Assembly: GCA_017999985.1 (NCBI GenBank) | Contig: JAGNKU010000010.1 | Location: 119,387 to 183,386 of the forward strand | Reading direction: 5' to 3' | Length of the DNA: 64,000 nt | From: Phycisphaerae bacterium | Lineage (GTDB): Bacteria; Planctomycetota; Phycisphaerae; UBA1845; Fen-1342 | Part shown: piece after piece, positions 1 through 9,189 of the stretch | Layout: each line of letters begins with the position of its first letter | How positions within the stretch are numbered: position 1 is the first letter of the stretch | Position numbers and translations under genes: made by a program | Notes under the pieces: model-generated | What the model saw: only the letters and a program-made list of their open reading frames with translations | Database searches by the model: none | Told to the model about the DNA's origin: nothing

Positions 1-2033
1 AGACACTCGGCGATGGCCGGCATGTCGGCCGGCGGCTCGCCGCGGAAGCCGCGCAGCAGCTTGTGGGCGCGGATGTCCATGATCATCTCGAGCGCCACGT
101 TCTCGCGCAGCGGCGCCAGGCGGAACGAGACGTCCTTCAGCGCCTCGGTGTAGATGCCGCCCAGGCCGAACATGAGCAGCGGGCCCATGCGCGGGTCGCG
201 CGACATGCCGAGGATGATTTCCTTGCCCTTCGGCAGCATCTTCTGGACGAGCACACCCCAGACCTCGACGTCCGCGCCCATCTTCGCGCGGACCGATGTG
301 ATCATCTCGTCAAACGCTGTCCGCACGCCGGCCTCGTCCGTCAGATTCAGCCGCACGCCCCCCACGTCCGTCTTGTGCAGGATCCTGGGGCCGGAGATCT
401 TCAGCACCACCGGGAAGCCGATCTTGGCCGCGGCCTCGGCGGCCTCGTCGGCGGTGGTCGCGAGCTTGTACGGCACGATCGGAAAGCCGTAGTGCCGGAA
501 GACCTCCAGGGCCTTCAACTCGACCAGCGTACTGCGGCCGGCCGCCAGCTCTTCATCCAGCAGCCCGGCGACCGCCTGGCGATCGACCTCGAAGGTCTTG
601 TACGCCAGCGACGGCTGCCGCGTCCACTCGGCGAAACGGCACTTGGCGGCCATCGCCTTCATCGCGTCCTCCGGGAACGCGTACGCCGGCACGCCGTGCT
701 TGCGGAGCAGTTGCACGCCGGCGGAAACATCGACGAGGCCCATGAGGCAGCCGACGATCGGCTTGCCGCAGAAGGACTTGGTCTCGCGGATCACGTCGGC
801 GATGGCCGTGACGTCGGTCATGGTCTGCGGCGTGACGATGACCATGAGCTGGTCCACGCCTTCGTCGGCCGACACGGCGTCGAGGGCCGCGCGGTAACGG
901 TCGTGCTTGGCATCGCCGATCACGTCCACCGGGTTCTTGAGACTGCTGGTCGGCGGGAGCTGGTAGCGCAGCGATTTCAGCGTGTATTCCTGGAACTTCG
1001 TGAGTGTCATACCGTTCCGGATGCACGCGTCGGTTGCCATGATGCCGGGGCCGCCGGCGTTGGTGACGACCGCGGTCCGGCGGCCATGCGGCAACACCGG
1101 GTCGACGAAGACCTCGGCGCAGTCGAACAGCTCCTTGACCGAGTCCACGCGCCGCACGCCGGCCTGGGCCAGCACCGCGTCGTAGACCTCGTCGCGCCCG
1201 GCGAGCGAGCCGGTGTGCGAGGCGGCGGCGGCGGCGCCTTCTTGCGTGCGGCCGGTCTTGATGGCGATGATCGGCTTCGGGTTGGAGCCGTGCGTGATCT
1301 TGTGGCAGGTCTCGATGAAGTTCTGCCCGTGCGAGAGCTCCTCGACGTACATGAGGATGGCCTTGGTGAGCGGGTCGGCCGCGAGTGCGAGCAGCAGGTC
1401 GTTCTCACTGACCGCGACCTTGTTGCCGAAGCTGACAAAGCGCGAGAAGCCGATGCCCACGCCCTTGGCATAGTCGAGCAGGGCGGTGCAGAGTGCGCCG
1501 CTCTGCGAGATAAGCCCGAACGGGCCGGCCTCGGGCATGCCGCGGGCGAACGTGGCGTTCATGGCGACCGTGGGCGCGGTGTTGATGATGCCCAGGCAGT
1601 TGGGGCCGACGATGGTCAGGCCGCGCTCGGTCGCCAGGGCCTTCAGGTCCTGCTCGCGTTTGATGCCCTCGCCGCCGACCTCCTTGAACCCGGCCGAGAT
1701 CACGACGAAGTGCCGGGTGCCCTTGTCGGCGCAGGCCTCGACCACGCCCTGCACGTGTTGCGCCGGGATCACCAGGACCGCGAGATCGACCGGCTCGTCG
1801 ATGGCCGGGATGCTCGGCACGCAACGGTTGCCGAGGATCGACTTGGCCTTCGGGTTCACGGGGTAGACCACGCCGGTGTAACCCCCGAACACGAGGTTCG
1901 AGATAATGGCGTTCCCGACCGAGCCGGGCGTACGCGACGCGCCCACGACGGCGATCGAGTGCGGGGCGAACAGGGGTTCGAGGTCACACGCCCCGGCTGG
2001 CGGAGCGGCGGCGGTAACGGCAGTCTGGCTCAT
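1..2033 (-). CDS. Acetyl-CoA synthetase (ADP-forming), fused alpha-beta chain, 3' end beyond the window
   Basis: Converts acetyl-CoA (or another acyl-CoA), ADP and phosphate to the acid, CoA and ATP, or the reverse, in the cytoplasm. Reading the minus strand gives about 677 open codons that run off the window edge. An N-terminal Rossmann CoA-binding domain (about residues 20-150, with SIAVVGASRTPGSVGNAI) is followed by a succinyl-CoA-ligase-like domain. The phosphorylated histidine region ASHTGSLAGRDEVYDA is near residue 270. A C-terminal ATP-grasp (beta) domain starts near residue 480 with GFPVVLKISGPRILHKTDVGG. ATG at 2033 is chosen because AGGAG lies nine bases upstream, and a -10-like TATGAT is at 2094-2089. 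Fused chains of this family are usually about 690-720 residues, so only a short C-terminal piece is missing. Substrate preference (acetyl or other acyl) cannot be read from the sequence. Confidence 0.9.
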   Translation of the reverse strand, partial: MSQTAVTAAAPPAGACDLEPLFAPHSIAVVGASRTPGSVGNAIISNLVFGGYTGVVYPVNPKAKSILGNRCVPSIPAIDEPVDLAVLVIPAQHVQGVVEACADKGTRHFVVISAGFKEVGGEGIKREQDLKALATERGLTIVGPNCLGIINTAPTVAMNATFARGMPEAGPFGLISQSGALCTALLDYAKGVGIGFSRFVSFGNKVAVSENDLLLALAADPLTKAILMYVEELSHGQNFIETCHKITHGSNPKPIIAIKTGRTQEGAAAAASHTGSLAGRDEVYDAVLAQAGVRRVDSVKELFDCAEVFVDPVLPHGRRTAVVTNAGGPGIMATDACIRNGMTLTKFQEYTLKSLRYQLPPTSSLKNPVDVIGDAKHDRYRAALDAVSADEGVDQLMVIVTPQTMTDVTAIADVIRETKSFCGKPIVGCLMGLVDVSAGVQLLRKHGVPAYAFPEDAMKAMAAKCRFAEWTRQPSLAYKTFEVDRQAVAGLLDEELAAGRSTLVELKALEVFRHYGFPIVPYKLATTADEAAEAAAKIGFPVVLKISGPRILHKTDVGGVRLNLTDEAGVRTAFDEMITSVRAKMGADVEVWGVLVQKMLPKGKEIILGMSRDPRMGPLLMFGLGGIYTEALKDVSFRLAPLRENVALEMIMDIRAHKLLRGFRGEPPADMPAIAEC

Positions 2034-2143
2034 GAGGTACAACTCCTGCGGGTGCCTGTCTGGCCGCCTCAGGGGCGGCGGACCCGGCATCATACCATGC
2101 CGCCGGGCGGTGTGCAGCCCGGATTCAAGGTGCCGAGGCTTGG

Positions 2144-3520
2144 TCAGGCCGCGGCCCGGGTGGTGAGCCGCCGATAATTCCACAGCAGGAGCATGACGGC
2201 CAGCGCGAGCAGGGCGGCACCCACCACCTGGTGCGCGGTGGTGATGGCCACGTCGAGGGCCCGCGGACGTCGCTGGGGCGCATCGTCGCCGGTGACGATC
2301 AGCGCGGCGATGCCCAGCACGATCTGCACGCCGATGAGCAGCAGGAGCCCGTGTCCCAGGCGATTCAGTACCGGGATCGTCCGGTACAAACCCCACGCGC
2401 GCACGCCGACGGCGACCGCGAGCAGCGCGACGACGACGGCCAACGTGATGTGCGCGTGGAGCGCCCACTGCCCGATGTCCGCCAGGCGCGCGGGGTCCAC
2501 GGCGAGACCATAGCGCAGGATGTCCAGTGCCCAGGTGAAGTGCCGCACGAGTGCGCCGAGCACGAGCTGGCCGATCAGCGTGATCAGCAGCAATGCGGTG
2601 AACGTCCGATCGGTGCTGGCGGCCGGGGCGTACGCGGGCGTGACCGGCACGGACCAGGCGCGCGCGCGACACACCGCCAGGGCGACGAGCGCCACGAACA
2701 CGATCTGCCCGAAGACGCCATGCACGATCGCGAGGATGACGCTCGGGCTGGTGTCGGCGGGCTGCGTGCTCAGAGTGAGCCGGCCGGTGACGCGCAGACC
2801 GCCGAGCATACCTTGGATGACCACCAGCAGCAGGGCGGTCCAGGCCAGCAGTTTGATGCGCCGGTCCCGTGCGGTCACTTGCGTGTGGATGGCCAAAACG
2901 AGCGTCGTCAGGCCAACCAGCGAGCCCAGCAGCCGATGGGCGTGCTCCAGATAAACCCCGCCGGTCATGCGCGCCAGCGGATAGAGGAACATGTTGTAGC
3001 CTTCGGTGTTGGGCCAGTCGACGACCGCGAGCCCTTCGTCGAAGCCGGTCACCAGCCCGCCCGCCGCGAGCAACACGAACGTCGCCGCCACGGCGACCGC
3101 GGCGAATACGCCCGGCCAGTCCGACGGGGTGCGCTCGGCCCGATAGAACGAGCGGCCGGCGAGGGCGCCGGCGCCGCCGAGAATCGCGGCGATCAGCACC
3201 GTGCCGGGTACCCACATCAGGGCGCCGTGCTTGACGGCGTTGGGCGTCTCTCCGCTGATCAGGCTGCCGACGATGAGCAGGTTCAGCGCGCCGGTCAGCA
3301 GCCCGGCCAGCACGCCCGTGCGCAGGCCGTTGCGCGCCAGGCGTCCGGCGAAGAACCCGCCCGCGAGCTGGCACAGCAGAAACAGACCGAAGAGCGCGGG
3401 GGCGGGCAGCGCGTCGCCGAAAAGGCGGCAGAAATAGCCCAGCGCCCACATGGCGACCGTCGTTCCGAACCCCAGCGCCAGCACGCTGCCGCTGTCTTCT
3501 CGCGCCGTCTGTGCCGTCAC
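2144..3520 (-). CDS. ctaA: Haem A synthase, COX15/CtaA family, with N-terminal membrane extension
   Basis: Oxidises the C8 methyl of haem O to the formyl of haem A for aa3-type cytochrome oxidase; integral to the cytoplasmic membrane. The 458-residue product has the family haem-ligand motif EHAHRLLGSLVG (near residue 195) and a second set of histidines in the C-terminal half (ALVRHFTWALD, ALHAHITL, ITTAHQVVGAALL). It is about 120-150 residues longer than typical CtaA because of an N-terminal block with three or four predicted membrane segments and a glycine/alanine-rich pattern. GTG at 3520 is preferred over ATG at 3592: GGAG lies eight bases upstream of it, and the extra residues of the longer form look non-coding. 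It is divergent from ctaB, which supplies its haem O substrate; the shared 197-bp gap probably holds both promoters. Confidence 0.88.
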   Translation of the reverse strand: MTAQTAREDSGSVLALGFGTTVAMWALGYFCRLFGDALPAPALFGLFLLCQLAGGFFAGRLARNGLRTGVLAGLLTGALNLLIVGSLISGETPNAVKHGALMWVPGTVLIAAILGGAGALAGRSFYRAERTPSDWPGVFAAVAVAATFVLLAAGGLVTGFDEGLAVVDWPNTEGYNMFLYPLARMTGGVYLEHAHRLLGSLVGLTTLVLAIHTQVTARDRRIKLLAWTALLLVVIQGMLGGLRVTGRLTLSTQPADTSPSVILAIVHGVFGQIVFVALVALAVCRARAWSVPVTPAYAPAASTDRTFTALLLITLIGQLVLGALVRHFTWALDILRYGLAVDPARLADIGQWALHAHITLAVVVALLAVAVGVRAWGLYRTIPVLNRLGHGLLLLIGVQIVLGIAALIVTGDDAPQRRPRALDVAITTAHQVVGAALLALAVMLLLWNYRRLTTRAAA

Positions 3521-3660
3521 GCTTGCAGCTCCGTGGTCGTCGATCAGTGCGTTCTGTGCCCGGCCCGGCCCGAAACAAGGGCACCCGCACAAGATAGCGG
3601 CCCGCCACCGCCGCGGCCAGACACGGTCGTTCTCAATGGTAGCTCGGGTTGCGCGCTGCG

Positions 3661-3688
3661 TTTACGTCGTGCCGTGCCGGACTACAAT
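3661..3688 (+). promoter_or_regulatory. Putative sigma-70-type promoter for ctaB
   Basis: TTTACG at 3661-3666, a 16-base spacer and TACAAT at 3683-3688 resemble a housekeeping promoter. It lies 30 bases upstream of the GTG start of ctaB, which supports that start over the earlier in-frame ATG at 3649. Seen by eye only. Confidence 0.45.
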
Positions 3689-3717
3689 CAGGGCGTGTTG
3701 CCTGGAGGAGACTCCGC

Positions 3718-4737
3718 GTGCCGCGGCCCCTGACGAACGGACTTGCCCCTGCATCGGTCCTGCAGCCACGGATAGGGCTACGCACGCTGCCCCTCTTTCT
3801 CGAGCTGGGCAAGGCGCGCCTCAGTGCCCTCGTCCTGTTCACGACCATCGTCGGGTTCGTGCTTGCCAGTCCGGACGCGGTCGCCTGGCGGCAGCTCGCC
3901 TGGACGGCGCTCGGCACGAGCCTCGCGGCGCTGGGCGCGAACGCGCTCAACCAATGGCTCGAGGTCGCGCGCGACGCCCGCATGCAACGCACGCGCGGGC
4001 GCCCGTTGCCGTCCCGGCGACTCACGGACACGGCCGCGCTGGCTTTTGCGCTCACGGCTGGCGCCGTCGGCCCGCTGCTGCTCGCGCTCGCCGTCAGCGC
4101 GCTGGCGGCGCTGCTCGCGCTCGCCACGCTCCTGATCTACGTGCTGATCTACACGCCTCTGAAGGTCCGGACACCGTTGAACACGCTGGTGGGGGCCGTG
4201 GTCGGAGCACTGCCGCCGCTGGTGGGGTGGGCCGCGGCGGCCGGGCAGCTCGAACCGGGGGCCTGGGTGCTCGCCGGCATTTTGTTCATCTGGCAGATCC
4301 CGCACTTCCTGGCACTGGCGTGGATACATCGCGAGGATTATCGCCGCGGCGGCTTCCGCATGCTCCCCGTGCTGGACCCGGACGGGCACCTCACCGGCTG
4401 CATTGTGGTGGTGTACATTCTGCTGATTCTGCCGCTGGCGCTGGCGCTCGCCTTTCTGGGTGTGGCCGGCTGGGTGTACGGCGTGGGCTCGCTGCTGCTC
4501 GGCGGTGGGTTTCTCGCGGCCGGCGTGGCGCTGGAAGGGTGTCGGTCGCGCGGCGCCGCGCGGCGCGTCTTCCTGGCCAGCGTGATCTACCTGCCGATGT
4601 TGCTGGGGCTGATGCTCATCGACCGCCGGTCCGGGGTCGCGGACCGCGCGGGGCTGGCCGCCACTGCGCCGCAGCACACGGCGCGCGCCGCGCCATCCCC
4701 GCCGCCGCCGAAGGAGATGCGCAGTGTCGCAGGCTGA
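3718..4737 (+). CDS. ctaB: Protohaem IX farnesyltransferase (haem O synthase)
   Basis: Transfers farnesyl to protohaem IX to make haem O, the substrate of CtaA; a UbiA-superfamily integral membrane prenyltransferase. The prenyl-diphosphate motif is visible as NALNQWLEVARDARMQRTR (about residue 78), followed by GRPLPS and a second aspartate region near YTPLKVRTPLNTLVGAVVG. About nine hydrophobic segments follow. GTG at 3718 is used because GGAGG sits nine bases upstream and a promoter lies just before it; the product is then 339 residues, slightly longer than usual because of a proline- and alanine-rich C-terminal tail. The end overlaps the next gene by 14 bp, so translational coupling is likely. 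Confidence 0.9.
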   Translation: MPRPLTNGLAPASVLQPRIGLRTLPLFLELGKARLSALVLFTTIVGFVLASPDAVAWRQLAWTALGTSLAALGANALNQWLEVARDARMQRTRGRPLPSRRLTDTAALAFALTAGAVGPLLLALAVSALAALLALATLLIYVLIYTPLKVRTPLNTLVGAVVGALPPLVGWAAAAGQLEPGAWVLAGILFIWQIPHFLALAWIHREDYRRGGFRMLPVLDPDGHLTGCIVVVYILLILPLALALAFLGVAGWVYGVGSLLLGGGFLAAGVALEGCRSRGAARRVFLASVIYLPMLLGLMLIDRRSGVADRAGLAATAPQHTARAAPSPPPPKEMRSVAG

Positions 4738-5809
4738 GCCGACGGTCACGGCGCCATCCGCGCGGCTGTTCGATTTGCGCAGCGGTGGCTGGCTCGTGCT
4801 GGTCGCGGCGACGTTGTGCCTGGCCACCGTGGTGATCTGGGCGATCCGCATCGCGCGGCAGCCGCTGCGCGTCGGAGACGGACACGACGTCGCCAGCTAC
4901 CGCTTCGACCTCACTACCTGCCTTGTGCCGCGCGCGCAGATTGTCGGCTCGGGCCTCTCACGCGACGGTCTGCCGGCGCTGACCAGTCCGCGCGTGTTCA
5001 CCGTGGCGGAGGCGGACGCGTACTCGCAGGAGCTGCGCAGCCGGCACCAGGGCAAGTTCCTGGTCGGCACCGAGCGCGTGATCGGCGTCGTCGTGGAGGG
5101 CGTTGCGCGGGCGTATCCGTTGCGCATCCTGAACTGGCACGAGGTTGTCAATGACACGCTCGGGGGGTGGTCACTCGCGGTCACATACAACCCCCTTTGC
5201 GACAGCGCCGTGGTCTTCGATCGCCGCGTCGGCGACGAGACACTTGAATTCGGCGTCAGTGGACTGCTGTACAACTCGAACCTGCTGCTCTACGACCGCC
5301 GCCCGGGCTCGCGGGGCGAGAGTCTCTGGAGTCAGCTGCAGGCCCGCGCGATCACAGGCCCGGCCGCCGAGCGGGGGCGCACCCTGCGGATTGTCGCGGC
5401 GGCAGTCGTGCCGTGGAGTGCCTGGCGGGATCGCCATCCTGAAACGACGGTGCTCGCCCCCGATCCGGCGCGGCTGAAGGCGTACAAGAACAGCTACAAG
5501 CCGTACTTCGGCTCTGACCAGTTGTACTTTCCAGTGACGCCACTGCCGCCGGCTGACGGTCCGCACGCCAAAACTCCGGTTCTGGCGGTGCGCACGACCG
5601 GCCGCTGGCACGCGTTCGCCGTGCCGGAGATCGTGGCGCAGGCCGGCGTGGGGGACGTGTGGCGGCGGACGATCGATGGACTCGAGGTACAGTTCGCCGT
5701 GTGCGCCGATCCGCTGACCGTCTGGCCGCACGACGCCGACGTCGAGACGATCTACGCTTTCTGGTTCGCTTGGCACGCGTTGCACCCGGACCTGGCCCTG
5801 GAGCGCTGA
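4724..5809 (+). CDS. DUF3179 domain-containing membrane-anchored protein
   Basis: Function unknown. The 361-residue product has one N-terminal membrane segment (about residues 24-44, GWLVLVAATLCLATVVIWAI). A long soluble part then matches the DUF3179 pattern: VIGVVVEGVARAYPLRILNWHEVVND, then YNPLCDSAVVFDRRV with the conserved cysteine, then FGVSGLLYNSNLLLYDR and ETLWSQ-like SLWSQL. The topology predicts that the domain lies outside the cytoplasm. It overlaps ctaB and ends 50 bp before a membrane glycosyltransferase-like gene. The link with haem A synthesis is only positional; a cysteine in the conserved core could suggest a metal or redox role, but nothing here proves it. Confidence 0.8.
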   Translation: MSQAEPTVTAPSARLFDLRSGGWLVLVAATLCLATVVIWAIRIARQPLRVGDGHDVASYRFDLTTCLVPRAQIVGSGLSRDGLPALTSPRVFTVAEADAYSQELRSRHQGKFLVGTERVIGVVVEGVARAYPLRILNWHEVVNDTLGGWSLAVTYNPLCDSAVVFDRRVGDETLEFGVSGLLYNSNLLLYDRRPGSRGESLWSQLQARAITGPAAERGRTLRIVAAAVVPWSAWRDRHPETTVLAPDPARLKAYKNSYKPYFGSDQLYFPVTPLPPADGPHAKTPVLAVRTTGRWHAFAVPEIVAQAGVGDVWRRTIDGLEVQFAVCADPLTVWPHDADVETIYAFWFAWHALHPDLALER

Positions 5810-5858
5810 ACAGCGCCCCGCTTGACGCCGTGCACGCGGTGGTGGAACGTGTGCACCC

Positions 5859-7895
5859 ATGTCCGCCCCGGCACTGCGCATGTCCAGGAGAATCGACCGC
5901 GCTATCGCGCTGCCATTGCTCACGCTGCTGGTGGTCACAGCGCTGCTGGTGACGGCTCTCGGCGCGACGGCCTGGATCGTGCTGCTGCACGACGGGCTGT
6001 ACGTCGCCGCGGTGCTTCTGGCCGGGTGTGGTTGGGGCATCTGGCCGGCGGCGTGGCTGGGGCTCGCTCGACGCAGCGCGCTGCAGCAGGTGTGCGCGGC
6101 GCTCGCGTTGGGGCTCGGCATGCTGAGCAGCGCAACGCTGGCGCTGGGCACCGCCGGCGTCCTGAACCGACCGACGGCGTGGGGATTGATCGCGGCCGGC
6201 GCGGTGTTCGGCATCGCGCGGGTGGCCATGGCCGGGCGGCGCTGCGACATGCCGGGCGTGGTCGGGGGGATTCCAGTACGCGCCAGCGACGAGGTCAGGA
6301 GCGGGTCAGCCCCCTGGCTGGCCGTCGGGCGCACGTTGCTGCTTCTGCCGCTCGCGGTGCCACTGGCGATCGCGCTGTTCGGCGCCTGTCTGCCGCCGGG
6401 CATGCTCTGGCACAGCGAGGCGCGCGGGTACGACGTGCTGGAGTACCACCTCCAGGTCCCGCGCGAGTACTTCGACGCCGGCCGCATCCACTTCCTCCCA
6501 CACAACGTGTACGCATCGTTTCCGCAGCAGATGGAATCACTCTACCTGCTCCTCATGCACGTGGTGGGTGGCGTTCTGCCCGCCGCCATTCCGAGCCAGT
6601 TGCTGCACGTCGCCTGCGGCGTGCTAACGGTCGTGGCGCTGGCGGCGTGGTCCCCGACCGGCTGGCTGCGCTGGATCGTCGTGCTGGCCGGCGGTTCGGT
6701 CCCCTGGCTGGTGTACCTGGGCAGTCTCGCCTACGTCGAGCTGGGCATGCTGTTTTTCGCGGCGGTGGCGGCCGGGCTGGTCCTCGACCAGCTTCGTCCG
6801 GACACACCGACGGATTGGCGTACAGCGCTCGCCGCGGGGCTGTGCGCGGGGTTGGCCGGCGGGTGCAAGTACACGGCGCTCGCGCTGGTCGCCGCGGCGC
6901 TCGCACTTGCCTGGCTGGCGGCCTGGCGCGCGCCGCTGCGGGTGCGGCTTGGGCGGCTGTCGCTGTATGTCGCGGGCGCGGTGGTCGCGTTCAGTCCCTG
7001 GCTCATCCGCAACACGGCGTTCACCGGAAACCCGGTGTATCCGTTTGCCTATCGCTGGTTTGGCGGAGCGGCGTGGAGTGCCGAGCAGGACCAGCGCTGG
7101 TCGCACGGCCACGCGGTTCGCGCCGACCGCAGCGCGCTCGGCGCGCGCTTACGCAGCGCATGGGACGAACTGCCGGCGGGGCGCTTCTATGGATCCGGTC
7201 TGTTTCTGCTTGCCGCGTTCGGGCTGGCGCTCGGCTGGTCGCGTCGTGCGGCGCTGCTGCTGACCTGGAGCGGACTGATCGTCGTGCTCTGGATGATGCT
7301 CACGCACATGCCGGGGCGCTTCGCCCTGCCCCTGGTAATACCGCTGGCGCTCCTGGTCGGCGGCGTGCAGGCGTCGATACACGTGGCCGTCCCCGTGCTG
7401 GCGTGCATCGCGTTGGTGGGCGCGGTTCTCAACGCCGACGACTGTGTGAAGGAGTTCCGTCGCAACGTGGCCACCTGGCAACGATACGGCGTGGCGCTGC
7501 CGGAGCTCGTGGGCGGGACGGAGGGCTTCGCCCAGAGCCAGCCGCTGGAGGGTTGGCTGCCGGCGGATGGATCGGCGTGGATCGTGGGCGAGGCGCGCGC
7601 GTTCTACCTGCCCCGCAACGTGCACTACACAGTCGTCTTCAGCCGCGACCCCTGGCTCGAATACTGCCGGACGGCGACGCCAGCGGAAGCGGTGGCGTGG
7701 CTGCGTACCCAAAATGTCTCATCTGTGGTATTTTCGTGGGCCGAGATCGAGCGGTTGCGGGGCACCTACGGCTTCGCGGACTGGGTGACGCCCGACTGGG
7801 TGGCGTCGCTGGCCGCGGCCGGTCTGCGGCGCCTGGAGCCGCCGGCCGGAGTCCGGCTGGGCGACGTTGAGGTATACGCGGTGCCACGCGAATGA
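5859..7895 (+). CDS. Multi-spanning membrane protein, probable GT39/ArnT-like glycosyltransferase
   Basis: The 678-residue product has about twelve hydrophobic segments and a long extracytoplasmic C-terminal part. Its first large loop contains RGYDVLEYHLQVPREYFDAG followed by a proline- and asparagine-rich stretch, the position at which lipid-linked-sugar transferases (GT-C fold) carry their acidic catalytic residues. This suggests transfer of a sugar from a polyprenyl-phosphate carrier to a lipid or protein outside the cytoplasm. It is followed by a flippase-like protein and a second GT-C-like protein, so the three probably belong to one envelope glycosylation unit. ATG at 5859 is used; ATG at 5880 is also possible. 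The exact donor and acceptor cannot be told. Confidence 0.65.
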   Translation: MSAPALRMSRRIDRAIALPLLTLLVVTALLVTALGATAWIVLLHDGLYVAAVLLAGCGWGIWPAAWLGLARRSALQQVCAALALGLGMLSSATLALGTAGVLNRPTAWGLIAAGAVFGIARVAMAGRRCDMPGVVGGIPVRASDEVRSGSAPWLAVGRTLLLLPLAVPLAIALFGACLPPGMLWHSEARGYDVLEYHLQVPREYFDAGRIHFLPHNVYASFPQQMESLYLLLMHVVGGVLPAAIPSQLLHVACGVLTVVALAAWSPTGWLRWIVVLAGGSVPWLVYLGSLAYVELGMLFFAAVAAGLVLDQLRPDTPTDWRTALAAGLCAGLAGGCKYTALALVAAALALAWLAAWRAPLRVRLGRLSLYVAGAVVAFSPWLIRNTAFTGNPVYPFAYRWFGGAAWSAEQDQRWSHGHAVRADRSALGARLRSAWDELPAGRFYGSGLFLLAAFGLALGWSRRAALLLTWSGLIVVLWMMLTHMPGRFALPLVIPLALLVGGVQASIHVAVPVLACIALVGAVLNADDCVKEFRRNVATWQRYGVALPELVGGTEGFAQSQPLEGWLPADGSAWIVGEARAFYLPRNVHYTVVFSRDPWLEYCRTATPAEAVAWLRTQNVSSVVFSWAEIERLRGTYGFADWVTPDWVASLAAAGLRRLEPPAGVRLGDVEVYAVPRE

Positions 7896-7950
7896 GTATG
7901 GGCATGAAGCAACCCGCACGAATGGGCAGGGCGGCGCCCCGGTGCGTCGC

Positions 7951-9189
7951 ATGAAGAAGGCAGCGCTCCGGTGGCTGTTGCCGTTCCTGCGTTACGGCCT
8001 GTGCGCCGTAGCGATTGTGTACCTGGTGCGGTGCGTGGACTGGCACGACCACGTGCGGCTCAGCGCGCCGGACGCGCACGGCAAACCAGTCTTTGTGCGG
8101 CTGGTCGCGCAGGAGGGTGACGAGCAATTCCTGGTGATTCGCAACGGCCGCGAGGAGACGCTGCCGGCCGAGCAGATCTTCTTCGCCGAGATCGGCGCGC
8201 GCCGACTGCCGGAAATCCGCCTTGGTATCGCGAGCGTGGTCCGCGATGCGAACAAGCTCGGCGCGCTGTGGGCGATCCTGCTGTTCCTGCCCGTTAGCCT
8301 GGTCCAGTGCAGTCGACTGGTCGTGATGCTGGCGATCCAGGGCGTGCGCATCTCGTTCTGGACGTCCACCAAGCTCACGTTCGTGGGAAACTTCTTCAAC
8401 TTCGCGCTGCCGGGCACGACCGGCGGCGACCTGATCAAGGCCTACTACCTCACGCGCTACACGCACCTGAAGACCGAAACCGTGACGACGGTCTTTCTCG
8501 ACCGCGCCATCGGACTGCTCGGGCTGGTGCTGATCGCCGGCGTCTCCATCCTGTTGACGCACGACCGGCAGAAATTCGGCCAGGTCATGGCGTCGCTCGC
8601 CGTCCTCTGCGCCGTGCTGGCGGCCGGCTCGATCGTCGTCTTCAGCCGCCGGATGCGCGAGTTGTTCCACCTCCGCCAGATCGCCGAGCACCTGCCGATG
8701 GGCGAGCAGCTGCTGCGCGTCGGGCGGGCCACGGTCGCGATGCGCCAGCACAAGCCGCTCGTCCTGCTGTCGCTCTTCATGACGCTCGTGCTCCAGGCGA
8801 ACGTCATGATCTGCGCGGTCGTCATGGCGCGGGCGCTGGGTATGCACGGCGACGCGTCCTACTACTTCATCTACGTCTCCATCGGCTTCCTGATTGCGGC
8901 CATTCCCATCGCGCCGCCGCAGGCCTTCGGCGTCATGGAGGCGTTCTATGTGCAGTTCTTCACGCAAGGGGGCCTCGCGAATGATCCGGCCCAGGCCGTC
9001 GCCCTGGCGCTAGCCATGCGCCTGATCCAGCTCGTCTGGGCTCTCCCGGGTGTCCTGGTCCCGATCCTCGGCGCGCACCTGCCGGGGAAGGCCGAACTGG
9101 CGCACCTCGGCGCGGAAGCGCAGGCCTCGCTGGGAGCCGCCGACTCCACGGCCCAACCCGCCGCCAGCACCGCGGCCACACCCGAATGA
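7951..9189 (+). CDS. Lysylphosphatidylglycerol synthase transmembrane-like (UPF0104/YbhN) protein
   Basis: A 412-residue integral membrane protein of the flippase-like LPG_synthase_TM family. The family core NFFNFALPGTTGGDLIKAYY is present (near residue 150), and PPQAFGVMEAFYVQFF matches the second conserved segment. Between the first membrane segment (residues 10-26) and the core lies an approximately 80-residue loop with strand-like character (FVRLVAQEGDEQFLVIRNG). There is no C-terminal aminoacyl transferase domain, so it is not a full MprF. Proteins of this type often accompany glycosyltransferases and may move lipid-linked intermediates. ATG at 7951 is chosen over the upstream in-frame ATG at 7867, which would overlap the preceding gene and add charged, low-complexity residues; the start remains uncertain. 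Confidence 0.75.
   Translation: MKKAALRWLLPFLRYGLCAVAIVYLVRCVDWHDHVRLSAPDAHGKPVFVRLVAQEGDEQFLVIRNGREETLPAEQIFFAEIGARRLPEIRLGIASVVRDANKLGALWAILLFLPVSLVQCSRLVVMLAIQGVRISFWTSTKLTFVGNFFNFALPGTTGGDLIKAYYLTRYTHLKTETVTTVFLDRAIGLLGLVLIAGVSILLTHDRQKFGQVMASLAVLCAVLAAGSIVVFSRRMRELFHLRQIAEHLPMGEQLLRVGRATVAMRQHKPLVLLSLFMTLVLQANVMICAVVMARALGMHGDASYYFIYVSIGFLIAAIPIAPPQAFGVMEAFYVQFFTQGGLANDPAQAVALALAMRLIQLVWALPGVLVPILGAHLPGKAELAHLGAEAQASLGAADSTAQPAASTAATPE

Noticed and set aside
63..2177. 704-codon plus-strand ORF opposite the acetyl-CoA synthetase
   Set aside because: Rich in H, R, A and G with no family pattern; it is the antisense shadow of the clear minus-strand enzyme.
2231..3733. 500-codon plus-strand ORF opposite ctaA
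   Set aside because: Composition (R, Q, D, H runs) is typical of antisense reading of a GC-rich membrane protein gene; ctaA motifs are on the other strand.
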